Assembly: GCA_024707075.1 (NCBI GenBank)
Contig: JANQAK010000001.1
Location: 186,001-250,000, forward strand
Length of the DNA: 64,000 nt
Reading direction: 5' to 3'
DNA from: Afipia sp.
GTDB lineage: Bacteria > Pseudomonadota > Alphaproteobacteria > Rhizobiales > Xanthobacteraceae
Position numbers and translations under genes: made by a program. The notes under the pieces were generated by a model, which was not told where the DNA came from, searched no databases, and saw only the letters and a list, made by a program, of their open reading frames with translations. How positions within the stretch are numbered: the stretch's first letter is position 1; the number at the start of each line of letters is the position of its first letter. Of this stretch, positions 39,174 to 49,032 are shown piece by piece.

Positions 39174-40679
39174 ATGCCCCTTAGAGAGTTTACTTTCATC
39201 GACTTGTACCGCCGCAACGCGGAGTTGTTTCCGGACCGCACCGCGTTCGTTTTTGAAAACCAGCGCGTCACTCATCGTGAATATCTTGAAAGGGTCGAGC
39301 GGCTGGCGGCGGGCCTTGCATGCGAGGGCGTAAACTCCGGTGATCGCGTCGCCATCCTTTCGCAAAACTCACTCGAAACGATTGATTTGATCGGTGCGGT
39401 GGCGCGGCTCGGCGCCATCCTGCTGCCGGTCAATTTCCGACTCAATGCCGAAGAAATCGGCTACGTCCTCGCCGATGGTGCGCCGGTACTAGTTGTTGCG
39501 GGGTCGGAATACCAGGAAATTATTGCGGCTCTAAAACATTCGCTACCTTCGGTCCGGAGCTATTTCGGCATTGGCAAGCACACGGCGCCTTTTGCGCCTT
39601 ACGCAGATCTTGCGGCTTCGGACGCGTCAGTGTCTCACGTTAATTTCAGTGCCAATGATGGCTTCATAATCATTCACACCGCCGCCGTGGGCGGGCGACC
39701 GCGCGGCGCGCTGTTGTCGCAAACTAACCTCTTAGCGGCGCACAGCTCGCTGATACAGGCGTGGAGCCTGACCGAGCGCGACGTTAATCTTGGTGTGTTG
39801 CCGCTGTTTCACGTCGCCGGCCTCGGCCTGATGCTGGCCGTGCAGCAGGCGGGCGGTGCCAGCGTCATCATTTCTAAATTCGATCCGCAACAAGCGGTTC
39901 GGGATATCGCCGCAGAAAGGGTGACGGTGATGGCGGAATTCGCGCCGATGCTGGCAAACCTAATGGATGAGGCCAAAGGCGGCGAATTGACGACGCTGCG
40001 CGCTGTGACCGGACTGGATGCCCCGGAGACTATTGAACGCTTCGAAAAGGAATGCCCCCATTCTGTATTCTGGACAGCATTCGGACAGTCCGAGACATCA
40101 GGCTTTGCAACGCTATCGCCCTACCGGGAACGGCCAGGATCCGCCGGGCGGCCCCTTTTCTGGCACACCGTTGCGGTCGTTGACAGCGCCGACAAAGAAA
40201 ACCCGACCGGACAAGTCGGCGAGATCGTGGTGCGTGGCCCCACCGTATTCTTAGGTTATTGGAATAACGACGCGGAGACCGCGCGCACGTTCCGTAATGG
40301 CTGGCATCACACAGGTGACATCGGCTATTTCGATGCCGATGGAATTCTCTGGTACATCGGTCGTGCTCCCGAGAAAGAATTGATTAAGACGGGCGGCGAG
40401 AACGTCTATCCGGCAGAAGTCGAAAACGCGATTCGCCAACATGCGGATATTACCGAAGTCGTGGTAATCGGCGTGCCGGATCCCCAGTGGAGCGAAGCCA
40501 TCAAAGCAATCTGCGTGCGACGAACTGACTCAAATGTTACCGCAAACGATATCATCGACTTCGTCGCTGGACTAATCGCACGCTACAAAAAGCCAAAGCA
40601 CGTTGTTTTCGTCGATCAACTGCCGAAAACCAAGAACGGTGCAGTTGATCGCGCCGCTGTCAAATCCGAAAACTCTTAA
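39174..40679 (+). CDS. AMP-forming ligase-family protein with altered P-loop
   Basis: A 501-residue adenylate-forming enzyme. C-terminal motifs are normal (GWHHTGDIGYFDADG, KTGGENVYPAEVENAI, the Lys in KTKNGAVDR), but the ATP P-loop, normally TSGTTGxPKG, reads HTAAVGGRPRGALLS. It lacks the Ser/Thr-Gly-Thr core and has Arg for Lys. I recall the same variant in some acyl-CoA synthetase subfamilies, so it may still be active. ATG 39174 is preferred for its GAGG site; a GTG at 39129 is also open. It likely activates an intermediate or the starting acid. Confidence 0.85.
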   Translation: MPLREFTFIDLYRRNAELFPDRTAFVFENQRVTHREYLERVERLAAGLACEGVNSGDRVAILSQNSLETIDLIGAVARLGAILLPVNFRLNAEEIGYVLADGAPVLVVAGSEYQEIIAALKHSLPSVRSYFGIGKHTAPFAPYADLAASDASVSHVNFSANDGFIIIHTAAVGGRPRGALLSQTNLLAAHSSLIQAWSLTERDVNLGVLPLFHVAGLGLMLAVQQAGGASVIISKFDPQQAVRDIAAERVTVMAEFAPMLANLMDEAKGGELTTLRAVTGLDAPETIERFEKECPHSVFWTAFGQSETSGFATLSPYRERPGSAGRPLFWHTVAVVDSADKENPTGQVGEIVVRGPTVFLGYWNNDAETARTFRNGWHHTGDIGYFDADGILWYIGRAPEKELIKTGGENVYPAEVENAIRQHADITEVVVIGVPDPQWSEAIKAICVRRTDSNVTANDIIDFVAGLIARYKKPKHVVFVDQLPKTKNGAVDRAAVKSENS

Positions 40680-40774
40680 ACAGGATTTTGCGGTCGCCGA
40701 GCGTGGGCGTTATAACAACCCCGTTTTCAATGAGGAACAACTTGAACACGGTGTGAAGATAGTTGAGGACCGAA

Positions 40775-41647
40775 GTGAAAAAACAAAAAACTTTTTCTGG
40801 CGACCAGGGCCACACAATTATAGCCGATGTGTTTGGTGAGGGTTCTCCAATCTTGCTGGCTCATGGTGGAGGCCAAACCCGCTTGGCGTGGACAAGAACT
40901 GCAAAGGCACTAGAGGAGGCAGGATATAGTGCGATTGCCATGGATCTGCGTGGCCATGGCGAGAGCGCGTGGTCCTCGTCCGGCTCTTACCAACTCGACG
41001 ACTTTGCAATGGATCTCATTGCGATATCTGATCAACTGAACGAGAAACCAGCTCTCGTCGGCGCCTCCCTTGGTGGCCTTGCAGGCTTGATAGCCGAAGG
41101 CGAACTTCGATCGGGATCTTTCTCTTCACTTACGCTTGTAGATATTACTCCAAATATGGAGCCAGCCGGCGTTGCTCATGTCTTGGATTTCATGAGGGCG
41201 CACTTAGCAGACGGCTTCGCCTCGCCTGATGAAGCTGCCGATGCGATCGCCAACTATTTGCCCAATCGTGAGCGGCGGAAACGTTCGGAGGGTCTCGACC
41301 GCTATTTGAGACGATGCGATGACGGACGTCTTCGCTGGCACTGGGATCCACAATTTATAAGTTCCATGACAAATGATAAAGTTGCTCAGTCTGACAGCCG
41401 ACTGACCAACGCCGCCGAAAAACTTGAGCTACCGGTTCACCTGATACGCGGTGGCTCAAGCAATTTGGTAAGCGTGGGTGCTGCGCAAGCGTTTCTTCGA
41501 CTTGCTCCCCACTCCACGTACACCGATATTGCTGGCGCAGGTCATATGGTCGTTGGCGATCGAAATGACGCATTTTCTGAAGCCGTCGTTAGTTTCTTTC
41601 GAGAACCGCGGATACCACAACGTGTTGGTACTACGCGCGACGATTAG
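40775..41647 (+). CDS. Alpha/beta hydrolase
   Basis: This 290-residue alpha/beta hydrolase has the oxyanion motif LLAHGGGQTRLAW, the nucleophile elbow VGASLGGLAG (Ser), and the C-terminal His in GAGHMVVGD. The fold and cap region (ERRKRSEGLDRYL) resemble esterases and C-C hydrolases of aromatic or alicyclic catabolism. GTG 40775 has GAGGA 5 bases upstream; a TTG at 40763 is possible. It could cleave a lactone, ester or beta-diketone intermediate; the sequence does not decide. Confidence 0.85.
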   Translation: MKKQKTFSGDQGHTIIADVFGEGSPILLAHGGGQTRLAWTRTAKALEEAGYSAIAMDLRGHGESAWSSSGSYQLDDFAMDLIAISDQLNEKPALVGASLGGLAGLIAEGELRSGSFSSLTLVDITPNMEPAGVAHVLDFMRAHLADGFASPDEAADAIANYLPNRERRKRSEGLDRYLRRCDDGRLRWHWDPQFISSMTNDKVAQSDSRLTNAAEKLELPVHLIRGGSSNLVSVGAAQAFLRLAPHSTYTDIAGAGHMVVGDRNDAFSEAVVSFFREPRIPQRVGTTRDD

Positions 41648-41758
41648 TCGCGCGATCGTGGCCGACCGAATTTACGAGAGCTTTGTCGTCGGAACTGAAC
41701 CGTTGGCCGCAGGTAGCAGCGGTCCAGCTTGACTGCTGAAATATACAGGAGCGAACGA

Positions 41759-42181
41759 GTGAACGAGATTGGATCCTGCAACGAAGAGACTATCGCTGAA
41801 TTTCAAAAGGCTTTGATGATCTCGCCTTTCCATCGATGGCTGGGATTGAAAGCCATCATGGTCACTCGTGAACAGATCGAAATTGCCCTGCCTTGGCGCG
41901 AGGAATTTGTTGCCAATACCGCGATCGAAGCAACGCACGGTGGTATCCTGGCAGCGCTGATCGATCTAACGGGCCTTTACGCCATTCGTGCGGTCGGCGG
42001 TACTGTAAATGCCACGGCAGATCTTCGGGTCGATTATCATCGGCCAGCCACCCGCGGGACGATTCACGCGCGCGGCATAGTGGTTAAACTGGGGCGCCGG
42101 ATAAGTACTGCCGACGTACGCGTGACCGATGCTAGCCAGGTTCTCGTAGCCAGTGGGCGGGGCGCATATCTCGCGCAATGA
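41759..42181 (+). CDS. PaaI-type hotdog thioesterase
   Basis: A 140-residue hotdog-fold protein with the PaaI motif ATHGGILAALIDLTGLYA and a later DLRVDYHRPATRG strand. Such enzymes hydrolyse aryl- or acyl-CoA esters and release CoA trapped in dead-end intermediates. GTG 41759 has the ribosome site AGGAG; a TTG at 41729 is unlikely. It ends just before the operator that precedes the transporter genes. Confidence 0.87.
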   Translation: MNEIGSCNEETIAEFQKALMISPFHRWLGLKAIMVTREQIEIALPWREEFVANTAIEATHGGILAALIDLTGLYAIRAVGGTVNATADLRVDYHRPATRGTIHARGIVVKLGRRISTADVRVTDASQVLVASGRGAYLAQ

Positions 42182-42216
42182 CGCGCGTACGGTCGTTTCG
42201 GCGCTTGCAGCTACTG

Positions 42217-42232
42217 CCTAACACCTGTTAGA
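42217..42232. promoter_or_regulatory. Regulon operator copy before the transporter block
   Basis: CCTAACACCTGTTAGA has the core TAACACCTGTTA, a palindrome around CC/CT. It lies 51 bases upstream of the livG-like GTG (42284), so the transport genes probably start from a regulated promoter of their own. Confidence 0.68.
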
Positions 42233-42283
42233 TTTGGCGCAAAAATGATCTACTCAACAGAATGCGCTTAGGCGGGAGCGAAG

Positions 42284-43084
42284 GTGAGCCTCAAGGATCG
42301 CGGCGGCGACGCCCCAGTACTCGAATGCCGATCAGTCGAGCGCCGTTTTGGCGGCATCGTCGCGCTGAACGACATCGATATGCAGATTCAGCGTGGCGAG
42401 ATATTCGGCTTGGTCGGGCCCAACGGTTGCGGCAAGACCACCCTTACCAACGCGATTACCGGTTTTTATCCGCCGCAGCGCGGACGCATTCTGCTGAACG
42501 GGCGCGATATCACGGGCTTGGCACCTCATTATATCGCAACCCTCGGCGTCGCGCGTACTTTCCAGAACCTGGCACTCTTCAACGGCATGAGCGTGCTCGA
42601 CAACATTCTTCTCGGCCGTCACATCCATATGAAGCCCAGCGTGGCGCGCACTGCGCTTTATTGGTGGCTTGCCCGCAGCGACGAGACATTGAATCGCGCC
42701 GCAGTCGAAGATGTGATCGATTTCCTGCAGCTTGAAAGCGTGCGCGACGAACTAGTCGACGGGATTCCAATCGGCCTAAAGAAAAGGGTCGAATTAGCGC
42801 GCGCGCTGGCTGCCGAGCCAAGCTTTTTGGTTCTTGACGAACCGATGGCAGGAATGAACCAAGAGGAAAAAGAATACATGGCGCGCTTCATCCTCGACGC
42901 TCGCGACGAGCGCGGTGTAACCGTGCTATTGATCGAACATCACATGGACGTCATCACCGGCATTTGCGATCGCATGTTGGCGTTGAATTACGGCGCCATG
43001 ATCGGAAGCGGAATTCCGGCCGACGTCGTCGCCGATCCCAAGGTAGTTGAGGCCTATATCGGGGGAACGCATGCGGTCCGGTGA
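42284..43084 (+). CDS. livG: LIV-type ABC transporter ATP-binding protein (LivG)
   Basis: A 266-residue ATPase with Walker A GPNGCGKTT, the LivG-type signature IGLKKRVELARAL and Walker B FLVLDEPMAGM, followed by LLIEHHMDV. The order in this block is livG, ligase, livH, livM, livF and the binding protein. The transporter probably imports the acid that feeds the island. GTG 42284 has GGCGGGAG upstream. Its stop overlaps the start of the ligase gene. Confidence 0.93.
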   Translation: MSLKDRGGDAPVLECRSVERRFGGIVALNDIDMQIQRGEIFGLVGPNGCGKTTLTNAITGFYPPQRGRILLNGRDITGLAPHYIATLGVARTFQNLALFNGMSVLDNILLGRHIHMKPSVARTALYWWLARSDETLNRAAVEDVIDFLQLESVRDELVDGIPIGLKKRVELARALAAEPSFLVLDEPMAGMNQEEKEYMARFILDARDERGVTVLLIEHHMDVITGICDRMLALNYGAMIGSGIPADVVADPKVVEAYIGGTHAVR

Positions 43085-44671
43085 ACCGACCTCAGCGTGG
43101 AATTTTGAAACCGATACCACGTTAATCCGCGTGCTGGCGCGGAACGCCGAAGTATTTTCCGATCGCGTGGCCATGCGAGAGAAGAGCAAGGGCATTTGGA
43201 AAGAAACCACTTGGCGACAACTGCTGGACAGCGTGATGTGCTGCGCCGCGGGCCTTGAAACTTTAGGCTTCAGGGCGGGCGAAGTCATGCTGGTTCTAGG
43301 CGACAACCGGCCGCGGCTTTATGCGGGGATGCTGGCCGCCGGTGCACTCGGTGGATACGCCATGCCGGCCTATCCGGATGCGACGCTCGATGAAATCAGG
43401 CACTTCGTTCATGAGGCGGGTGCGCGATTCATGCTGGCCGAAGACCAAGAACAGGTCGACAAGATGCTCGAGTTGCGTGAGCAGGGCGCGGCGATTGACC
43501 ACATTATCTATGATGATCCGCGTGGATTGGCGACCTACGGCAGTCCCGGCCTGATTTCATGGGACGCGCTTCAAGCGAAGGGTGTCCAGTCCTTTGCCAG
43601 TAACAGCGCGACACGGCAGCGTTTGATCGACCGCGCCCAGCCCGAAGGCCCGGCGGTGTTTGTGCATTCATCCGGTAGTACTGGGAAGCCCAAGGGAGTG
43701 GTGCTTTCGCACAGCAATCTCCTGGCCGGAGTTCGCAATGCCTATCAGGGCGACGCGTTTCGGTTCGGCGAAAGCATCTTGGCCTATCTTCCTATGGCCT
43801 GGGTCGGCGACTTCGCTGTGACCATGGGTGCTGCAATAGCCCTGCACTTCACCATCAATATTCCCGAACGCCAGGAGACCGTCCTGCAAAACCTGCGCGA
43901 GATTGCGCCAACATTCTATCTCGCTGCGCCGCGCAGCTGGGATAATCTCCTGACCACTATACAGGTGAGGATCGAAGACTCCTCCTGGTTGAAAAAACTG
44001 ACCTATCACTTCTTCATGGCGTCGGCCGTTGCCGCCGAGAAACGCAAGCTCGAAGGTAAGCCGCCCACTCTCAAGCAGCGGCTATTTAACCCGCTTGGCG
44101 GGTGGCTCGTATGCGGGCCTATTAAGGACCAACTCGGCCTGACCCGATTGTACGGCGCTTTCACCGGCGGCGAAGCGATGGGCGAGGATACCTTCGTGTT
44201 CTACCGGGCGCTGGGAATCAAACTGCGCCAACTCTACGGCCAGACCGAAAGCAGTGCCTATAATGCGATCCAGAGCATCGACGAGGTGCGGCTGCACACT
44301 GTCGGCCGCCCGCTGCCGGGCGTCGAGCTCAAAATCAGCGACGCCGGTGAAATTCTGGTTCGCTCGGGCAGCGTCTTCAGCGGATACTTTAAGCAAGAAG
44401 AGGCGACGCGCGAAAGTCTCGAAGACGGTTGGTTGCATACCGGCGACGCCGGCTACGTCGAACCCGACGGTCATCTGGTGGTGCTGGGCCGCTTGTCCGA
44501 TGTTGTGCATACCGCCAAGGGCGAACGCTATATCCCCAATTACATCGAGAACCGCCTAAAGTTCAGTCCCTACGTCAAGGACGCTGCGGTGCTCGGACGC
44601 GATCGCGATACGCTGGCGGCCATCGTCTGCATCGACAAGGAGGCGGTCGGCCTGTGGGCTGAGCTGCGCGG

Positions 44672-44681
44672 CATCTCTTAT
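44672..44681. repeat. Left copy of the target-site direct repeat of element C copy 2
   Basis: CATCTCTTAT at the left junction, repeated at 45850-45859. One copy belongs to the original acyl-CoA synthetase gene (Ile-Ser-Tyr codons). Confidence 0.8.
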
Positions 44682-45849
44682 ACCAAGTCTCGCTGATCAG
44701 AACCCGTGCGCCCATTGGCGCAGTCCGATGGACATGATCTTCCAGGGGCGGTCGACAAGGGTATTCCAAGCGTAGCAGCAGTGATCGACGATATCGTCGT
44801 AGGATTTGAAGACGCGGTTCGAGAGCCAGTTGTCACGCATATACTGCCAGATGTTTTCAACGGGATTAAGTTCAGGGCATTTCGGCGGCAGGGCGAGGAT
44901 GGTGATGTTGGCGGGAATGAGCAATCTTGCTGACAGATGCCATCCGGCCTGATCGACGAGGAGGACGGCATGGGCTCCTGGTGCGACCGCTTTGGCGATT
45001 TCCGCGAGGTGCAGGTTCATCGCTTCGATATTGCAGGAGGGCAGGATCAGAGCCGCGCCCTTGCCCTGTTTCGGGCAGATGGCACCAAAGATATAGGTCG
45101 ATGCGGTTCGCTGATCTTGCGGAGCGCTCGGGCGAGTCCCGCGTTTGGCCCACCTGCGGGTGATCTTGTTCTTCTGGCCGATACGAGCCTCGTCCTGGAA
45201 CCAAATTTCTATCTTGCCGACATCGATTGCGTTTTCGCGCGCGACTTCATCCAGGCGCGCTGGGAACTTTTTTTAAAATCCTCGATGGCTCCCTCGGCCT
45301 GCGCATGATGGCGCGGTCGGGCTGAGAGCTTTCGGTAACCCATCGCGCGAAGCTCCCGGCTCAGCGTCTGCTTGGCGACCGTGATGCGGAACTCCTCGTA
45401 TATCCATTGCGAAAGATCAATCAGCCGCCAGCGCACGACACCGTGGATCGCCGGGATCGGGCCGCTCTCGATCATCCGCACAATCGCCTGGCGTTGCACA
45501 TCATTGAGCCTCGAGGGTTGACCGGGCGATTTGCCGTCAAGCAGGCCGGCAGCACCCCGCGCATTGAACCGCATCACCCAGTCCCGGATGATCTGTAGCG
45601 TCACGCCGCCAATCCTCGCCGCCTCGGTGCGGGTCGCCCCATCGTAAATCGCCGCCAGCGCCAAAAGCCGCCGAGCCTGCGGGCCATCCTTCGTCTTCCT
45701 CGCAAGTGCGCGCAGTTGAGATGCCGTGAAATCCCCGCGCAACGATACTGGAATGGACATGACGAACCTCCATCGTTCGCCACCAATGAATCAGAGCGAA
45801 ACTGATTTGGGAATCGTCAACGAGTCACAATTTCTGAGATTTGGTATTA
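44678..45849 (-). mobile_element. IS630-type element C, copy 2
   Basis: It is 1172 bp, matching copy 1 with the single base difference noted there. It lies within an acyl-CoA synthetase gene. CATCTCTTAT occurs at 44672-44681 and again at 45850-45859, while the uninterrupted gene needs it once, so the insertion made a direct repeat of 6-10 bases. The exact length is unclear because the element end itself starts TTAT. The family usually duplicates only TA. Confidence 0.87.
44697..45760 (-). CDS. IS630-family transposase with likely programmed -1 frameshift (copy 2)
   Basis: It matches the copy 1 transposase except for the base at plus 45118, which changes Arg to Gln after SAP. The A7 slip site is at plus 45267-45278. 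Both the helix-turn-helix half (45760-45209) and the DDE half (through WFQDEARIG, LVDQAGWH and NPVENIWQ to 44697) are complete. Being recently copied and still bearing the same frame break supports a programmed shift. Confidence 0.8.
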
Positions 45850-45859
45850 CATCTCTTAT
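45850..45859. repeat. Right copy of the target-site direct repeat of element C copy 2
   Basis: Second copy of CATCTCTTAT, directly after the right end of the element. The acyl-CoA synthetase frame resumes here. Confidence 0.8.
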
Positions 45860-46168
45860 GCTGATTTATCGCAGAAGCGAGAAGTTATCGACCTTGTGAC
45901 CGCGGCGGTTAAACACGTCAACACAACGCTTCCCGAGGGATTGCAATTGCGACAATTTGTTTGCCTGCACAAGGAATTCGATGCCGACGACGGTGAGATC
46001 ACGCGCACGCGCAAGATTCGGCGCAACGTGGTCGAGGAGCGCTACAAGCCGATCATTGACGCCATCTACGATCGGCAAACCACGGTGCTGATGAAAGCGC
46101 AGATTAGTTACGAATCGGGTGAGGTCGGTGTGATCGAGCGAACTCTTTCGGTACAGGAGACCTGACCG

Positions 46169-47056
46169 ATGGACTGGGAGCTGCTCTCGGAATCCGCCGT
46201 CAATGGCGCCCTGGTCGGCCTGATGTATTCGCTGGTCGCGATGGGCATCGTGCTGATCTACAAATCCTCCTCGGTGCCTAATCTGGCGCAGGGCGCTATG
46301 ACGATGGTGGGTGCCTATGTGGTGTTGGCATTCGCCAACAATGCTGGCGCGCCCATCTGGCTTGCTATCGCGCTCGGGATCGTGACGATGTTCGGCGTCG
46401 GCATGGGAATTGAGCGCGTCGCGCTGCGTCGGTTAGCTGGCCGGCCTATCGTCATGATCCTGATGATGACGCTCGGGCTGGAAATATTCCTGCGTGCCGG
46501 CTCCATGACCATCGCGGGCGGTACCGGACGGCCGATGCCGCTCGGCATCAGCAATACTCCGCTGTTCATAGGTCCAATGCTAATCAATCGGGCTTATGCG
46601 ATCGGTGCTGCCGTAGCAGTCGTCATGTTCGGCTTGTTCGTCCTTTTCTTTCGCACCCGGATGGGCGTGGTGTTGCGCGCCATTTCCGACGACTACACCG
46701 CAGCATGGTCGGTCGGAATTTCCGTCGAACGCGGCGTGGCGTTGTCTTGGGCGATGGCTGCAGTGGTGGCAACTGTCGCCGGCGTGCTGTGGGGATCGGT
46801 GCAGGGCGTCGACCAGTCGCTGGCACAATTGCTTCTTAAGGGAGTGACCGTCGCCGTTCTTGGCGGACTAGACAGCATCGGCGGTGCATTGCTCGCCGGC
46901 ATACTGCTCGGCGTGGTGGAAGGCGTCGCATCCAGCTACCTCGATCCGCTGCTGGGCGGCGCAAGCCGCGAACTCGTCGACGCCGCGATGTTGATACTGA
47001 CCATTCTTGTTCGACCGCACGGACTGTTCGGCCGTCACGACATCGAGAGGATTTGA
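46169..47056 (+). CDS. livH: LIV-type ABC transporter permease (LivH)
   Basis: A 295-residue membrane protein with about eight hydrophobic segments and the LivH motif SVPNLAQGAMTMVGAYV near residue 35. The loop FFRTRMGVVLRAISDDYTAA contacts the ATPases. ATG 46169 lies 4 bases after the ligase stop and has AGGAG upstream. It forms the inner-membrane channel with LivM. Confidence 0.93.
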   Translation: MDWELLSESAVNGALVGLMYSLVAMGIVLIYKSSSVPNLAQGAMTMVGAYVVLAFANNAGAPIWLAIALGIVTMFGVGMGIERVALRRLAGRPIVMILMMTLGLEIFLRAGSMTIAGGTGRPMPLGISNTPLFIGPMLINRAYAIGAAVAVVMFGLFVLFFRTRMGVVLRAISDDYTAAWSVGISVERGVALSWAMAAVVATVAGVLWGSVQGVDQSLAQLLLKGVTVAVLGGLDSIGGALLAGILLGVVEGVASSYLDPLLGGASRELVDAAMLILTILVRPHGLFGRHDIERI

Positions 47057-47060
47057 GAGC

Positions 47061-48134
47061 ATGCTGTTCCGGCAGGCGGGTATCTTTCATACGGACTACT
47101 GCGCCGACCGGGCATTGTTTCCGATCAATGCAGACCGTTGGATGATAGGGATCTTGTTGTTATTTGGTTTTACTGCGCCGCTTTATCTGAATTCGCTCTA
47201 TCTCAGCAGTTATTTACTGCCTTGGTTGGTATGGACGGCTGGCGCTCTGGGCCTCAATCTGATTCTCGGATGGGCCGGACAATTCCATCTCGGCTATGCC
47301 GCGGTGATGGGTATTGGCGCCTATGCGGCAGTTCATGCCACGCGGGCCGGCGTTCCATGGGAAATTGCCGCCGTCTTGGGCGGACTGATGGCCGCGATCA
47401 TTGGCATTGGCTTTGCTTTTGCCGCGTTGCGCGTGAAGGGACTCTATCTGGCGCTGAGCACCCTCGCCTTGCAGTTCGTCATGGACTGGACCATCTCGCA
47501 CGTCCCAGCGATAAGCGGCGGCACTCAGGCGACTTTGCAGGCTCCAGACATTCGGCTCTTGGGTTGGCCGGTCACCTCCGATGGCGGATTATACTATATC
47601 GCCCTGGTCTGGTGCGTGATGGTGACGTCCTTCATGCTCAATCTCAACCGCACCGCGCTCGGCCGTGCGCTGATCGCGGTTCGGGAAAAAGACTATGCGG
47701 CTGCTGTGATCGGCGTGAACAGTTTCTATTTCAAGCTGGTGGCGTTCGCGACGTCGTCGTTCATCGGCGGCGTGACCGGGGCCATCCTGATCGGCACTTT
47801 CTACCATGCCGTCACGCCAGAGCAGTTTTCCGTAGATGTCTCAATCCAAGCGCTGGCCATGGTGATCGTGGGCGGGCTCGGCAGCATCATTGGCAGCTAT
47901 TTCGGTGCCGCGTTCATTCTGCTGATGCCGGGCGCCATGAACACTTTCATTTCATGGGCGGCGGCAAAGTTTGGATTTTCGCTCGGCATAGAGACGCTGG
48001 CTCATCTTCCCCAAGCGCTCTACGGCGCACTGATCATCGGCTTTCTACTGGTCGAGCCGTTGGGGTTGGGGAAAATCTACAACAACATACGCGACTACCT
48101 TCTGGTCTGGCCTTTCGGCTACGTCAAGAAATAG
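47061..48134 (+). CDS. livM: LIV-type ABC transporter permease (LivM)
   Basis: This 357-residue permease has about ten hydrophobic segments and the family motif LGWAGQFHLGYAAVMGIGAY, with the coupling loop RTALGRALIAVREKDYAAAV. ATG 47061 starts 4 bases after the livH stop; an ATG at 47007 would overlap livH. It pairs with LivH. Confidence 0.92.
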   Translation: MLFRQAGIFHTDYCADRALFPINADRWMIGILLLFGFTAPLYLNSLYLSSYLLPWLVWTAGALGLNLILGWAGQFHLGYAAVMGIGAYAAVHATRAGVPWEIAAVLGGLMAAIIGIGFAFAALRVKGLYLALSTLALQFVMDWTISHVPAISGGTQATLQAPDIRLLGWPVTSDGGLYYIALVWCVMVTSFMLNLNRTALGRALIAVREKDYAAAVIGVNSFYFKLVAFATSSFIGGVTGAILIGTFYHAVTPEQFSVDVSIQALAMVIVGGLGSIIGSYFGAAFILLMPGAMNTFISWAAAKFGFSLGIETLAHLPQALYGALIIGFLLVEPLGLGKIYNNIRDYLLVWPFGYVKK

Positions 48135-48140
48135 TGGAAG

Positions 48141-48956
48141 ATGGATGCCATGAACGCGCGCACCGATGAAAACGCGTTATCGCTGAATAATATCGAGGTG
48201 GTGTACGACCACGTTTCGCTCGCGATTAAGGGCGTGTCGCTCGACGTTCCCGTGGGCGGAATGGTGGCGCTGCTGGGCGCCAACGGCTCTGGCAAGAGCA
48301 CGACGCTGAAATCGATAAGCGGCCTGTTGGTCGCCGAACGCGGTGAAGTCAGGCGAGGTGAGTTACACTTTCTGGGCCGCAGCATAAGCGAGCTACCGCC
48401 GCAGGACCGGGTCAAGCTAGGAATTGCCCATGTGCTTGAGGGGCGACGGGTGTTCGAGCATCTCACACCCGATGAAAACCTGATTGCCGCGTCTGCGGTG
48501 CGCAGCCGTCACGACGTCGCCCGCAACAAAGACCGAGTTTACGGTTATTTTCCTCGCCTTTACGAACGCCGCGCCGTTTCATCTGGTTATCTCTCCGGAG
48601 GCGAACAGCAGATGCTCGCGATCGGGCGCGCCTTGATGACCCAACCCAAACTCTTGATGTTGGATGAACCCAGTCTCGGCCTTGCGCCATTCCTGGTGGC
48701 GGAAATTTTCCAGATTATCCGCCAGATCAACCGGGACGACGGATTATCGGTTCTTTTGGTGGAGCAGAACGCGGTTGCAGCGTTGGAGATCGTCTCGCAC
48801 GGATATTTAATCGAGAGCGGCCGCATCGTGATGCACGATACGGCCGAGGCGTTGAAGAAAAACCCGGACATCCAGGAATTTTACCTGGGAGGTACGAAAG
48901 GCCAAAACTTCCATGACATCAAACATTACAGGCGAAGAAAACGTTGGCTAACCTAA
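48141..48956 (+). CDS. livF: LIV-type ABC transporter ATP-binding protein (LivF)
   Basis: A 271-residue ATPase with Walker A GANGSGKST, the signature LSGGEQQMLAIGRAL, Walker B LLMLDEPSLGL and the LivF feature HVLEGRRVFEHLTPDENL. The C-terminus has a short basic extension (HYRRRKRW). It follows livM by 6 bases and energises the importer with LivG. Confidence 0.93.
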   Translation: MDAMNARTDENALSLNNIEVVYDHVSLAIKGVSLDVPVGGMVALLGANGSGKSTTLKSISGLLVAERGEVRRGELHFLGRSISELPPQDRVKLGIAHVLEGRRVFEHLTPDENLIAASAVRSRHDVARNKDRVYGYFPRLYERRAVSSGYLSGGEQQMLAIGRALMTQPKLLMLDEPSLGLAPFLVAEIFQIIRQINRDDGLSVLLVEQNAVAALEIVSHGYLIESGRIVMHDTAEALKKNPDIQEFYLGGTKGQNFHDIKHYRRRKRWLT

Positions 48957-49032
48957 GCACGACAACAAAGAGCCAACGAGAAAAAATAACGACAATTCAA
49001 AACGGTCCAGTTCAATCAAGGGAGAATCTAAA

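Larger units (their letters stand above)
43071..46165 (+). pseudogene. Long-chain-type acyl-CoA synthetase, interrupted by element C copy 2
   Basis: This is an AMP-binding enzyme of the large FadD15-like type: P-loop VHSSGSTGKPKGVVLSH, YGQTESSAYNA (A5), GWLHTGDAGYVEPDGHLVVL and HTAKGERYIPNYIENRLKFS. The frame stops at 44680 where the IS begins and resumes at 45859 (ADLSQKREVIDLVTAAVK) to a TGA at 46165. Joining 43071-44680 to 45859-46165 gives 638 residues. LIV transporter operons often contain such a ligase, which activates the imported acid. The insertion should inactivate it and may be polar on livHMF. Confidence 0.9.

Noticed and set aside
47138-48169. A 343-codon plus-strand frame overlapping livM
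   Set aside because: It is a frame-shifted shadow of livM, Arg/His-rich with no membrane segments, while livM in the other frame has all family motifs.
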